From: Bacteroidales bacterium
GTDB lineage: Bacteria; Bacteroidota; Bacteroidia; Bacteroidales; UBA932
DNA length: 38,612 bases
Assembly: GCA_029010575.1 (NCBI GenBank)
Contig: JAQXKS010000077.1
Coordinates: 1 to 38,612 of the forward strand
Reading direction: 5' to 3'
This document shows positions 16,544-24,325 of this stretch, in pieces. Every line of letters begins with the position of its first letter. Position 1 is the first letter of the stretch. Both the position numbers and the translations under genes were made by a program. The notes under the pieces are model-generated. The model was not told the DNA's origin. It did no database searches and saw only the letters and a program-made list of their open reading frames with translations.

Positions 16544-17143
16544 TTAGTGAATGGATACACCGATAAGGTGCATGAACTCACTACGCGTCCTCTCATCTTT
16601 AAGAAAACCTCCGGTGAAAGCGGATGTTGTGGTTACTGAATGCTGTTTCTGGACTCCTCGGATCTGCATGCACATGTGGGAGGCTTCGATCACGACTCCG
16701 ACTCCAAGGGGATGGAGAGTATCCTGAATACAATCGCGGATCTGAACCGTCAGCCTCTCCTGCACCTGAAGTCGTCTGGCGAAACACTCCACGACACGGG
16801 GAATCTTGCTCAGACCGGTAATGTAACCGTTGGGAATATACGCAACGTGCGCCTTGCCATAGAAAGGCAGAAGGTGATGCTCACACATGGAGAAAAGCTC
16901 GATATCCTTCACGATTACCATCTGCTGGTACTCCTCTTTGAACATTGCCGAACGAAGTATTTCCGCTCCATCCATAAAATAGCCCTGGGTGAGGAATTGC
17001 ATACTTTTAGCCACTCTTTCGGGAGTCTTGAGCAGCCCTTCCCTCTCGGGATCTTCACCCAAAAGTCTCAATGTCTCTTTATAGTGTTTTGCCAGCTCGG
17101 CGGTGGCAATTGGATCGTAGTCATCTATCTTGTGATAAGCCAT
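16544..17143 (-). CDS. folE: GTP cyclohydrolase I
   Basis: Converts GTP to 7,8-dihydroneopterin triphosphate and formate, the common first step of folate and 7-deazaguanine synthesis; cytoplasmic, usually a decamer. Its 199 residues and motifs are standard. The zinc site includes the Cys of [20 protein letters not shown] and a second Cys in [31 protein letters not shown] and the C-terminal SEFMHLI complete the family pattern. It is encoded tail-to-tail with queE, 18 bases apart, with no terminator in between. The likely promoter is TTG (17211-17209), 20 bases, then TAATATTG (17188-17181), one base off consensus. Confidence 0.96.
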   Translation of the reverse strand: MAYHKIDDYDPIATAELAKHYKETLRLLGEDPEREGLLKTPERVAKSMQFLTQGYFMDGAEILRSAMFKEEYQQMVIVKDIELFSMCEHHLLPFYGKAHVAYIPNGYITGLSKIPRVVECFARRLQVQERLTVQIRDCIQDTLHPLGVGVVIEASHMCMQIRGVQKQHSVTTTSAFTGGFLKDERTRSEFMHLIGVSIH

Positions 17144-17180
17144 ATCTCTCTTTTTTCCTATTGTGTCAAAAAAAACTGTG

Positions 17181-17211
17181 CAATATTAGACAAAATGTAT
17201 CAGACTGCCAA
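17181..17211 (-). promoter_or_regulatory. probable folE promoter
   Basis: Minus strand: TTG at 17211-17209, a 20-base spacer, then TAATATTG at 17188-17181, which differs from TAnnTTTG at one position. The leader to the folE ATG is about 35 bases. Confidence 0.5.
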
Positions 17212-17250
17212 TTTATTGTTACTTTAGGCTCGTAATTGGATTTGAAGCGT

Positions 17251-17958
17251 ATGGAAACGGGGAATTGTAAGGGGAGCGAGGTTATAAGACTATGTGGGAT
17301 AAACAAGTCATACCCTTGCGGAGAGGGAGAGCTCAGGGTTCTGAAGGATATCTCCCTCGTTGTGACCAGAGGTGAGTTTGTATGTATCATGGGGCCATCC
17401 GGCTCAGGAAAGTCAACGCTCATGAATATAGTCGGCTGTCTGGATACTCCGACATCCGGTGAATATTACATAAGAGGCAGCAATGTTTTTGGCATGAATG
17501 ACAATGAACTGGCCAGAATACGTAATCGTGAAATAGGTTTTGTCTTTCAGTCATTCAATCTGCTTCCACGATTGAATGCTGTTGAAAATGTTGAAATTCC
17601 AATGTTGTTTGCAGGCGTTCCATCCAAACTCCGGCGCTCCCGCGCAATGCAAGCACTGGAGAGGGTCGGGCTTTTGGAACGATTTTCGCATCTTCCTGGT
17701 GAACTCTCGGGCGGTCAGCGGCAGAGGGTTGCCATCGCGAGGGCTCTTATAAACAGCCCTTCGATTATCGTAGCTGATGAACCTACCGGTAACCTTGACA
17801 CACTCTCTTCCGGTGAAATACTTTCGCTCTTCACAGAACTCAACAGTGCCGGGCACACCATTTTGATGGTTACCCACGATGATGATGTTGCTATGAAGGG
17901 ATCAAGAATTATCCATATCAGAGACGGTATGGTGGAATATGATAAAAACATAAAATAA
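17251..17958 (+). CDS. ABC transporter ATP-binding protein (LolD/MacB type)
   Basis: An ATPase subunit of the LolD/FtsE/MacB class, which powers lipoprotein release, substrate efflux or cell-division functions with a separate FtsX-like permease. All motifs are intact: Walker A GPSGSGKST, a Q-loop in FVFQSFNLLPRLNAVENV, signature LSGGQRQRVAIARAL, Walker B IIVADEPTGNLD and a switch His in MVTHDDD. The start chosen is the ATG at 17251 (235 residues); a TTG five codons earlier is less likely. No permease is adjacent: the next gene, 11 bases on, is a cobalamin adenosyltransferase. Its partner must be encoded elsewhere. By sequence type LolD is the best guess, but MacB-like efflux cannot be excluded. 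Confidence 0.92.
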   Translation: METGNCKGSEVIRLCGINKSYPCGEGELRVLKDISLVVTRGEFVCIMGPSGSGKSTLMNIVGCLDTPTSGEYYIRGSNVFGMNDNELARIRNREIGFVFQSFNLLPRLNAVENVEIPMLFAGVPSKLRRSRAMQALERVGLLERFSHLPGELSGGQRQRVAIARALINSPSIIVADEPTGNLDTLSSGEILSLFTELNSAGHTILMVTHDDDVAMKGSRIIHIRDGMVEYDKNIK

Positions 17959-17969
17959 ATTTAAGTACT

Positions 17970-18506
17970 ATGGCAATATACACAAAAAAAGGAGATGAAG
18001 GAACCACCTCTCTTGTAGGTGGACAACGCGTATCCAAGGCCTGTGCACGCGTGAGAGCATACGGAGATATTGACGAGCTTATATCCGTTTTGGGCATTAT
18101 CAGGGCAGATATTCCGGAGATTGACTCAGAAATACGTAAAATCCAGGAGGTACTGATGACAGCATCAGCGTATGTTGCCTCAGAAAACGATGTAAAGAGC
18201 CTTCCGGCACTCAAAGATGACGATGTGACGGCTCTTGAGGGGCTTATAGACGGAATGACCTCACAAATGCCGCCGCAGAGAGCCTTTATCCTTCCTGCAG
18301 GACCACGCTCGGCCTCTCTTGCGCATTTTGCGCGTACCGTGTGCAGAAGAGCTGAACGTTCGGTAGTGGCGGTGAATGATACTTCGGAAGGTGTACTCTA
18401 CACTTCTCGCTACCTCAATAGGCTGTCAGACTACCTCTTCACATTAGGCCGTTTCAGATGTTATCAGGAAAATGTACCTGAAGATTTTTGGATAATAGAG
18501 AAATAA
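17970..18506 (+). CDS. ATP:cob(I)alamin adenosyltransferase (PduO type)
   Basis: Transfers the adenosyl group of ATP to cob(I)alamin to make adenosylcobalamin, the coenzyme for methylmalonyl-CoA mutase and related enzymes. Its 178 residues match the PduO/MMAB trimer family. The ATP-binding N-terminus is YTKKGDEGTTSLVGGQRVSK, followed by RVRAYGDIDELISVLG. The C-terminal signature is FARTVCRRAERSVVAV and YLNRLSDYLFTLGR. It follows the ABC ATPase by 11 bases and is probably co-transcribed with it. Bacteroidales use this cofactor in the succinate-to-propionate route. No cobalamin riboswitch is visible upstream. Confidence 0.94.
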   Translation: MAIYTKKGDEGTTSLVGGQRVSKACARVRAYGDIDELISVLGIIRADIPEIDSEIRKIQEVLMTASAYVASENDVKSLPALKDDDVTALEGLIDGMTSQMPPQRAFILPAGPRSASLAHFARTVCRRAERSVVAVNDTSEGVLYTSRYLNRLSDYLFTLGRFRCYQENVPEDFWIIEK

Positions 18507-18517
18507 TCATATATTTG
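18487..18517 (+). promoter_or_regulatory. promoter of the DUF2795 gene
   Basis: TTTG at 18487-18490, a 19-base spacer, then TATATTTG at 18510-18517, an exact consensus match. It overlaps the end of the cobalamin adenosyltransferase gene and gives a leader of about 38 bases. Confidence 0.82.
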
Positions 18518-18560
18518 CCGCCCATTTGAAAATGCAAACTAATATTTAGTATTTAGAAGT

Positions 18561-18782
18561 ATGTATTGGACATTAGAATTGGCCTCAAAGCTTGAAGATG
18601 CTCCCTGGCCCGCAACAAAAGATGAGTTGATCGATTATGCCACCAGATCAGGTGCACCTCTTGAAGTTATTGAAAATCTTCAGGATCTGGAAGATGATGG
18701 GGAAGTTTACGAAACTATCGAAGAGATCTGGCCCGATTACCCCAGTAAAGACGACTTTTTCTTTAACGAAGAAGAATATTAG
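18561..18782 (+). CDS. DUF2795 small acidic protein
   Basis: A 73-residue soluble protein of the DUF2795 family, common and conserved in Bacteroidetes; function not established. It begins MYWTLELASKLEDAPWPATK, and the block DELIDYATRSGAPLEVIENL is the family core, probably a small helical bundle. The rest is strongly acidic, ending FFFNEEEY. It forms a single-gene unit with its own consensus promoter and a strong terminator immediately after the stop, an arrangement that suggests high, independent expression. No catalytic residues can be pointed to. Confidence 0.85.
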   Translation: MYWTLELASKLEDAPWPATKDELIDYATRSGAPLEVIENLQDLEDDGEVYETIEEIWPDYPSKDDFFFNEEEY

Positions 18783-18791
18783 AAAAATCAA

Positions 18792-18821
18792 GGCTGCCCG
18801 TGCGAAGGGCAGTCTTTTTTT
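18792..18821 (+). terminator. Rho-independent terminator after the DUF2795 gene
   Basis: An eight-pair stem (18792-18799 with 18807-18814, one G-U) closes a seven-base loop and is followed by a run of seven T. The stem starts ten bases past the stop codon. Confidence 0.92.
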
Positions 18822-18836
18822 ATCAAGTAGAATCGT

Positions 18837-19139
18837 ATGAACTTTTCAGGATTATTGATCGCTGTCATCACATTCGTTATAATCGGATTATTTCATCCTA
18901 TTGTTATCAAGTCAGAATATTATTTCGGGACAAAGTGCTGGTGGGTATTTGCCATTGCCGGCATATCGTTCATAGTGGCAAGCCTTTGGGTGGAAAATGA
19001 GATTATGAGCCCGCTCCTGGGAGTACTGGGCTGCTCCTGTCTTTGGAGTATTCTTGAATTATTCGAGCAGAAGAAAAGGGTCAGAAAGGGGTGGTTTCCA
19101 ATAAATCCGAAGAGGAAGGGAGGGGTGCGACCTGAGTAA
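18837..19139 (+). CDS. DUF4491 small membrane protein
   Basis: A 100-residue protein of the DUF4491 type, with three hydrophobic helices at about residues 3-23, 34-50 and 57-74, and a basic C-terminal tail (KKRVRKGWFPINPKRKGG). FHPIVIKSEYYFGTKCWW and GCSCLWSILELFEQ are the recognisable blocks. Function is unknown. The ATG lies only about 16 bases after the T-run of a strong terminator, with no space for a consensus promoter, so it depends on read-through or an unrecognised start site. Its last 59 bases overlap the cca gene on the opposite strand, covering the whole basic tail. Confidence 0.8.
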   Translation: MNFSGLLIAVITFVIIGLFHPIVIKSEYYFGTKCWWVFAIAGISFIVASLWVENEIMSPLLGVLGCSCLWSILELFEQKKRVRKGWFPINPKRKGGVRPE

Positions 19140-20553
19140 GACCCAGCTCTGCAGCAACACTCATCATCTTTCCTACAGCAGCCTCATAGCTGTTCTCTAT
19201 CTCCTTGTCAATAATGGCTTTCTTCACAGCCTCCTTGATCGTGCCGATCAAAGCACACGGACCTATACCGAAACAATGCATAATCAGTTCTCCGGTGACA
19301 GGATTCTTGAAATTTCTGATGTCGTCCTTCTCGACAACATCCTTAAGTTTCTGGCGCACAAGCTGAAAATTGTTTCGGTGTCTCTCTACCACCTTTCCGT
19401 TTCCGGATGTAATGTCTGCCTCACAAAGAGTCATCAGATCCCATACATCATCACCTGCATCGAAAAGCAAACGCCTTACAGCAGAATCTGTGACCTCCTC
19501 CTGAACCAGAGCAATGGGACGAAGATGGAGTTGAACCATCTTGGCGACATATTTCATCTTCTCGTTCATCGGCATCCTAAGATGACGAAATACCTTGGGA
19601 ACCATTGCAGCCCCCACGACATCGTGACCGTGAAAAGTCCATCCGATTCCGTTCTCATACCTCTTGGTGGGGAACTTGCCTATATCGTGAAGAAGGGCAG
19701 CCCATCTGAGCCAAAGGTTATCAGTATAGGGGACGATATTGTCAAGTACCTTAAGTGTGTGGACAAAATTATCCTTGTGCCCTTTCCCATACTGAGTCTC
19801 TACCCCCTTCAAATCGGTGAGCTGTGGCAAAATCAGATCCAGCAAAGTGGCATCATCCAAAAGATAGAATCCGACAGAAGGCTTCTGGGTCATTAGAATC
19901 TTGTTGAGCTCCTCACTCACCCTTTCTGCAGAAAGAATCGCAAGCCTATGCCTATTACGTTTGATGGAATCAAAAACAATGGGGTCAATGGTAAAGGAGA
20001 GCTTCGTAGCAAACCTTATGGCGCGAATCATCCTCAGGGGATCATCACTGAATGTTCTGTCCGGATCAAGTGGTGTTCTGATAAGTCCCTTTTCAAGATC
20101 AGCCAGACCTCCAAAGGGATCATACAAAGAGCCGTAGTCTTCCCTCTGAAGAGAGAAAGAGAGAGCGTTGATGGTAAAGTCTCGCCTGAGCTGATCATCA
20201 GTAAGAGTCCCCTGTTCAACAGCGGGCTTGCGGGAATCTGCACTATACGACTCCTTTCTGGCTCCTACAAACTCGATCTCCACACCATCAGGAGTCCTCA
20301 CCATAGCTGTACCGTACCTGGCAAAAACAGAAACATGCGAACAGAGCTTCTGTCCCACTTTGGAAGCAAGCTCTGTTCCACTGCCCTCAACGACAATGTC
20401 TATATCCTTGCTCTTGCGTCCAAGAATGGAATCTCTCACATAGCCTCCGATGACATAAGCCTTTACCCCCAGCTCGCGAGCACACTCGGATATCAAGGCA
20501 AAAAGATCAGAACCAAGATCAAATTTATCTTTAAAATCATTCGAAACTACCAT
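19081..20553 (-). CDS. CCA tRNA nucleotidyltransferase / poly(A) polymerase family, with HD domain
   Basis: Adds or repairs the 3'-CCA of tRNA using CTP and ATP. The nucleotidyltransferase motif is VIGGYVRDSILGRKSKDIDIV, with the DxD metal residues and an RRDFTINAL block. An RNA-binding region follows (FSDDPLRMIRAIRFATKLSF), then an HD domain (WAALLHDIGKFPTKRYENG and FHGHDVVGA). Length is 490 residues from the ATG at 20553; a GTG one codon earlier is also possible. Bacteria with split activities use similar proteins, so CCA-adding versus poly(A) activity is not settled. It is the third gene of the spt operon, and its C-terminus overlaps DUF4491. Confidence 0.93.
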   Translation of the reverse strand: MVVSNDFKDKFDLGSDLFALISECARELGVKAYVIGGYVRDSILGRKSKDIDIVVEGSGTELASKVGQKLCSHVSVFARYGTAMVRTPDGVEIEFVGARKESYSADSRKPAVEQGTLTDDQLRRDFTINALSFSLQREDYGSLYDPFGGLADLEKGLIRTPLDPDRTFSDDPLRMIRAIRFATKLSFTIDPIVFDSIKRNRHRLAILSAERVSEELNKILMTQKPSVGFYLLDDATLLDLILPQLTDLKGVETQYGKGHKDNFVHTLKVLDNIVPYTDNLWLRWAALLHDIGKFPTKRYENGIGWTFHGHDVVGAAMVPKVFRHLRMPMNEKMKYVAKMVQLHLRPIALVQEEVTDSAVRRLLFDAGDDVWDLMTLCEADITSGNGKVVERHRNNFQLVRQKLKDVVEKDDIRNFKNPVTGELIMHCFGIGPCALIGTIKEAVKKAIIDKEIENSYEAAVGKMMSVAAELGLTQVAPLPSSSDLLETTPF

Positions 20554-20561
20554 CACCCCAA

Positions 20562-20957
20562 CTACAATTCTATTTTTTTTATTTCCGACAAAAAACGGTA
20601 CCTGTCACTACCATCCTCCTCCCTTTCACAGAAATAGGAACTTTTGCCATTGGTAAACCAGAGATATCGAACCTTCAGGACACGGTTATATCTGATCCCC
20701 TGGCGTATTGTATCAGGAGTCAAGGCAACCGATGGGGCCTTGCACTCCACCAGCATCACTGCAGAGGCATCTTTTCCGTAGACCACGATATCAGCACGCC
20801 AGTTCATGCCGTTGAAAGAGAAAGCCACTTCAGATCTCATCATGTGCAAAGGAATCCCCATCTCCCTGTGGAGCCACTCAATGGCTGCCTGTCTGACATA
20901 CTCTTCGGGAGTCGCAGCTACCTCTTTCTTTCTCAACGGATCGTACAGAGTATCCAC
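20562..20957 (-). CDS. HSDR_N_2-type PD-(D/E)XK nuclease-fold protein
   Basis: A 131-residue stand-alone domain related to the N-terminal nuclease part of type I restriction HsdR subunits (PF13588). The PD-(D/E)XK residues are visible: Glu43, Asp56 in WRADIVVYG, and Glu71-x-Lys73 in VMLVECKAPS. A conserved QxxxY motif appears as RQGIRYNRVLKVRYLWFTNG. No helicase, HsdM or HsdS is nearby, so it is not part of a restriction system. Similar small proteins are widespread housekeeping genes in Bacteroidetes. The start is GTG: no in-frame ATG exists between it and the upstream stop. It lies four bases after spt and upstream of cca in one operon. DNA-repair or RNA-processing roles are only guesses. 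Confidence 0.85.
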   Translation of the reverse strand: MDTLYDPLRKKEVAATPEEYVRQAAIEWLHREMGIPLHMMRSEVAFSFNGMNWRADIVVYGKDASAVMLVECKAPSVALTPDTIRQGIRYNRVLKVRYLWFTNGKSSYFCEREEDGSDRYRFLSEIKKIEL

Positions 20958-20961
20958 CTTA

Positions 20962-22149
20962 TCAGAGGATTTCCAGTTTCTTGAAAATATTTGTCAGCTT
21001 TTCGACAGCAATATCCACCTGTTCGAAAGTATGGGTCGCCATCAATGCGAAACGAATCATGGAGCCGTTCTGAGGAACAGCCGGAGGAATTACAGGTGTT
21101 ACAAAAATACCTTCATCAAGCGCAAGATGAACAACACTCATTGCCTTGAGCATATCGCCTACAAAAAGGGGCAGAATAGGAGATTCGCTGTTTCCAGTAT
21201 TGAAACCAGCCTTGCGGAATGCAGCACGTGCGTAGTCTGACAGATCCCAAAGATGTTTTATTCTCTGAGGTTCCTCGAGCATGATATCAATAGCCTTAGA
21301 GGCTGCTGCAATATTGGCGGGAGGCATAGATGCACTGAAGATAAGAGAGCGTGAATTATGCTTGATATAGTTGATTATATTACTGTTACCGGCAATAAAA
21401 CCGCCCAGTGAGCCAAACGACTTGGAGAAAGTACCCATAATCAAGTCAACTCTGTCTGTAACACCGAAATGGTCTGATGTACCGCGACCGTTTCTTCCCA
21501 GAACACCAAGGCCGTGTGCATCATCCACCATCAGAAGGGCATTGTACTTCTCCTTAAGGTCACACATCTGAGGAAGAGGTGCAATATCACCCTCCATGGA
21601 ATAGATACCATCCACTACAATGAGCTTAGGCTTGTCTATTTCACAGCTTTTAAGTTTCTGTTCCAAAGAGGCCAAATCATTGTGCTTAAATTTCAAAACT
21701 TTGGCAAAAGAGAGTCTGCTTCCGTCAATGATAGAGGCATGATCCAAAGAGTCCAATATCACATAACCGTCTCTAAAACCCAATGCCGAAACAACACCCA
21801 GGTTTACCTGCATACCTGTACTGAAAGTCACACACTCCTCCTTACCGATGAGTTCACACAACTTTCTTTCCAGAGCCATGTGTATATCCAAAGTTCCGTT
21901 CAAGAATCTGGATCCGGAGCAGCTGGTACCATACTTGTCAATCGCATTCTTTGCAGCCTCCTTAAGGCGAGGGTCATCAGAAAGACCGAGGTAACTGTTC
22001 GAGCCGAACATCATAACATCCTTCCCCCCAACCTTTACCACAGTAGACTGTTCCGATTCGATAGGAGTGTAGTAAGGATAAATACCTTTTTCTTTACACT
22101 CTTGCGGAAGAGTAAACTTGCTGCAAGCTTCATTTATAGGTTCATTCAT
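20962..22149 (-). CDS. spt: serine palmitoyltransferase
   Basis: A PLP-dependent alpha-oxoamine synthase that condenses serine with a fatty acyl-CoA (or acyl-ACP) to 3-ketosphinganine, the first step of sphingolipid synthesis. Its 395 residues fit the soluble bacterial enzyme. Key blocks are FGSNSYLGLSDDPRLKEAA, GTSCSGSRFLNGTLDIHMALE, VDDAHGLGVLGRNGRG and the PLP-lysine region IMGTFSKSFGSLGGF. The relatives KBL and BioF share the fold; the N-terminal region and GSRFLNGTLDIHMALE favour Spt, as in Bacteroides, over 2-amino-3-ketobutyrate ligase. It leads the operon with the nuclease-fold protein and cca, and has a divergent promoter with holA. Confidence 0.88.
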   Translation of the reverse strand: MNEPINEACSKFTLPQECKEKGIYPYYTPIESEQSTVVKVGGKDVMMFGSNSYLGLSDDPRLKEAAKNAIDKYGTSCSGSRFLNGTLDIHMALERKLCELIGKEECVTFSTGMQVNLGVVSALGFRDGYVILDSLDHASIIDGSRLSFAKVLKFKHNDLASLEQKLKSCEIDKPKLIVVDGIYSMEGDIAPLPQMCDLKEKYNALLMVDDAHGLGVLGRNGRGTSDHFGVTDRVDLIMGTFSKSFGSLGGFIAGNSNIINYIKHNSRSLIFSASMPPANIAAASKAIDIMLEEPQRIKHLWDLSDYARAAFRKAGFNTGNSESPILPLFVGDMLKAMSVVHLALDEGIFVTPVIPPAVPQNGSMIRFALMATHTFEQVDIAVEKLTNIFKKLEIL

Positions 22150-22174
22150 CTTGAATAGTGTTTATTTAAACATG

Positions 22175-22223
22175 CAAAATTAGGGACTTTGCGCTTTTCT
22201 TCCAAAAAAAGTATTTACCTTTG
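22175..22223. promoter_or_regulatory. divergent promoters: spt operon (-) and holA (+)
   Basis: Minus strand: TTTG at 22206-22203, 20 bases, TAATTTTG at 22182-22175. Plus strand: TTTG at 22188-22191, 24 bases, TACCTTTG at 22216-22223. The plus -7 box ends five bases before the holA ATG, so the holA transcript should start at or within a few bases of its start codon. The two promoters overlap, which could make them mutually exclusive. Confidence 0.78.
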
Positions 22224-22228
22224 TCGCT

Positions 22229-23251
22229 ATGGCCAAACAGGAATTTGATTACGCTCTCTACCGAAAAACCATTAAGGATGTCGAAAATGGCATCTTCAGC
22301 CCAATCTATATATTGATGGGAGAGGAACCATTTTATACCGAAGAGCTCTGCAGCCTAATAATGGAAAAGGCCCTCGAACCACACGAAAGGGACTTCAACC
22401 AGCATATCTTCTACGGGGCAGATGCCGACATCGAGAGCATAATTTCACTATGTTGTGAATTTCCAATGATGTCCCAAAGAAGAGTGGTAGTAATCAAAGA
22501 GGGGCAGCTTGCAAAAAGAATAGATGATCTGGAAAAATACCTCCCTATAATCTCACCCACTACCGTGCTAGTAGTCTGCATAAACGGCAAGAGTCTGGAC
22601 AAAAGAAGCAAGTTCTACAAAGAGATATGCAAGAAGGGCGTTGTAATAGAGTCCCCAAAAATCCGTGAGGATAGAATGCCACAATGGATCTGCGACTACT
22701 TCGCCTCAAGAGGACTTAGAATCGACAACGAAGGGGCCACTCTGATGGCCGAGTACGCAGGCAACGACCTGAGGAAGATAAAGAGGGAGACCGACAAGCT
22801 CACCAAGACCATCTCCCCCACAGAGAAAACAATCACAGTTGCCCACATCGAAAAGAATGTAGGCATAAGCAGGGAATACTCCATCACAGAACTCACAAAT
22901 GCGCTCGCTGTACGAGATGCCGGAAAAGCATTCAAGTTAGCATACTATTTTGGAGAATCTCCGAAGACCTACCCATTACCCAAGACACTTGGGTTTCTCT
23001 TTTTCTTTTTTTCAAAACTCGAGCAGCTACATGCGACAAGTTCAGCCAACAAAAGTTCCATAGAGAGTACTGCGAAGATGATGCGACTCTTCGGACCATA
23101 TATAGCTGCCGCCCGTTCATACTCCCTAAGCAAAACGATGAAGATAATCGCCTACCTTAGAGAGTACGACATCAAATCGAAGAACGGCACATCAGGAAGC
23201 GCCACTGAAGGAGAGCTTCTGACAGAACTCATCGGCAAGATTCTCGCTTAA
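22229..23251 (+). CDS. holA: DNA polymerase III subunit delta
   Basis: The clamp-loader subunit that opens the beta sliding clamp during replication. It is 340 residues, the usual size. The N-terminus (PIYILMGEEPFYTEELCSLI) and RRVVVIKEGQLAK correspond to the delta fold; KSLDKRSKFYKEI and the DLRKIKRETDKL segment are also recognisable. Like other delta subunits it has no intact Walker A, consistent with its non-ATPase role. The promoter places the transcript start at or near the ATG, so translation may be leaderless. The 3' end overlaps an AraC-type gene on the other strand by 23 bases. Confidence 0.93.
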   Translation: MAKQEFDYALYRKTIKDVENGIFSPIYILMGEEPFYTEELCSLIMEKALEPHERDFNQHIFYGADADIESIISLCCEFPMMSQRRVVVIKEGQLAKRIDDLEKYLPIISPTTVLVVCINGKSLDKRSKFYKEICKKGVVIESPKIREDRMPQWICDYFASRGLRIDNEGATLMAEYAGNDLRKIKRETDKLTKTISPTEKTITVAHIEKNVGISREYSITELTNALAVRDAGKAFKLAYYFGESPKTYPLPKTLGFLFFFFSKLEQLHATSSANKSSIESTAKMMRLFGPYIAAARSYSLSKTMKIIAYLREYDIKSKNGTSGSATEGELLTELIGKILA

Positions 23252-23600
23252 GTCTCTTTCTGAGCGAACGGTAACTCACACCGGTATGCTTTGCCAGGAT
23301 TCTGTCCATACTCTTGCGCGAAGGAAAACCGTAACTGCAAGCCAGTTCGTCCAGATCCTCAAAATTACTGTCATTACACTTGTAGGAAGTTATCTCCTCT
23401 ATAAGATTCTCGGTCCTCATTCCGTTAAGGTAATCCTTGAGATTTTTGTGTTTGGAGCAGACGGCACGTGATACATATGTTCGGTTCGCCCCCACCACAT
23501 CACAAAGTTTTTCAAGAGTCATATGCGGGTCCAGATACAACTTGTTTTTCTTGACCTTGTCATCGACAATCTCATAAATCAATTCATCCACACTGTTCAT
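23229..23600 (-). CDS. stand-alone AraC-type DNA-binding protein
   Basis: A 123-residue helix-turn-helix protein that looks like an AraC/XylS DNA-binding domain alone. The first HTH is MTLEKLCDVVGANRTYVSRA, followed by YLNGMRTENLIEEI as the linker helix. The second is FEDLDELACSYGFPSRKSMD, then a C-terminal GVSYRSLRKRLKRE. No effector domain is present. The start at 23600 overlaps the stop of the upstream regulator (TAATG), so the two are translationally coupled; an in-frame start 11 codons earlier lies inside the upstream gene. The two may act as a pair or heterodimer. Target genes are unknown. Its 3' end overlaps holA. Confidence 0.8.
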   Translation of the reverse strand: MNSVDELIYEIVDDKVKKNKLYLDPHMTLEKLCDVVGANRTYVSRAVCSKHKNLKDYLNGMRTENLIEEITSYKCNDSNFEDLDELACSYGFPSRKSMDRILAKHTGVSYRSLRKRLKRESCR

Positions 23601-24274
23601 TATTCTCTCCTCCCCTTCAAATCCCGCCTCCACTCACCGGGAGTAGTGCCGGCATGTTGTTTAAATGCTGTTGAAAAAGATGAATAGCTGTTAAAACCGG
23701 AAAGATCCTTTAGTTTATTTATAGCAATATCCTCATCTTCACTGAAAATACGGATTGCCTCCTTAACCCTGTAAGAATTGACAAATTCCCGGAAATTCAT
23801 TTTCATCTCATCATTTATGATCTTGGAAATATATGTCTTGTTCGTATAGATATCGGATGCAACCCTGTCTATGGTAAGGAATGGTGACAGATAAGGCTTT
23901 TCCTTTTCAAAATACTCCAGAAGGCGCTGTTTGACATTGGAGATATTAGAAAAGTCAGATGCGACCGGATTCTCGGACAGAATCTGCGGTTCTGAGACAT
24001 CCTTTTCATAATCATTAATTTTGGCGTTTTGCCTCCTTTCGGGCTTGAAGCAATAGTGAAAGTTCAGACACAGCAATACCCAGATGACATAGCCGCAACT
24101 CCACTTCCCCAACGTTATCAATGAAGCTGACAATGAAAGGGTATTTAAAATATGTATTAGATACACCATCCATGTTGAAAGCTGACCGGAGAGCATTTGT
24201 ACCATCCGGAAGAGTAAAAATGAAAAGAGCAGTGATTTGAATAATTCTGCAAAAATAAAAAAGAGTGGTTCCAT
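23600..24274 (-). CDS. membrane-anchored AraC-family regulator
   Basis: A 224-residue protein. Its first 75 residues contain about three hydrophobic helices (5-26, 35-55 and 61-76). After a polar linker comes an AraC HTH domain from about residue 120: LTIDRVASDIYTNKTYISKI (first HTH), then FREFVNSYRVKEAIRIF. The second HTH is INKLKDLSGFNSYSSFSTAF, and the end is FKQHAGTTPGEWRR. This layout, with membrane helices joined to a DNA-binding domain, implies sensing at the membrane with no separate kinase. It has its own -7 box, and a 42-base palindrome lies upstream that may be an operator. It is coupled to the smaller regulator downstream. Confidence 0.85.
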   Translation of the reverse strand: MEPLFFIFAELFKSLLFSFLLFRMVQMLSGQLSTWMVYLIHILNTLSLSASLITLGKWSCGYVIWVLLCLNFHYCFKPERRQNAKINDYEKDVSEPQILSENPVASDFSNISNVKQRLLEYFEKEKPYLSPFLTIDRVASDIYTNKTYISKIINDEMKMNFREFVNSYRVKEAIRIFSEDEDIAINKLKDLSGFNSYSSFSTAFKQHAGTTPGEWRRDLKGRRE

Positions 24275-24293
24275 AATAATTTTAGTATATATC

Positions 24294-24301
24294 CAAAATT
24301 A
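24294..24301 (-). promoter_or_regulatory. -7 element of the AraC pair
   Basis: TAATTTTG on the minus strand, about 20 bases upstream of the ATG at 24274. No TTTG is found at the usual -33 position, which is common for promoters that need an activator. The nearby palindrome at 24326-24367 is well placed for one. Confidence 0.6.
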
Positions 24302-24325
24302 TTATGAAATCACCCTCAGGGCTGA

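Noticed and set aside
20562-20957. Type I restriction system remnant
   Set aside because: The protein is a complete short domain in an operon with housekeeping genes; no HsdM, HsdS or helicase fragments are present.
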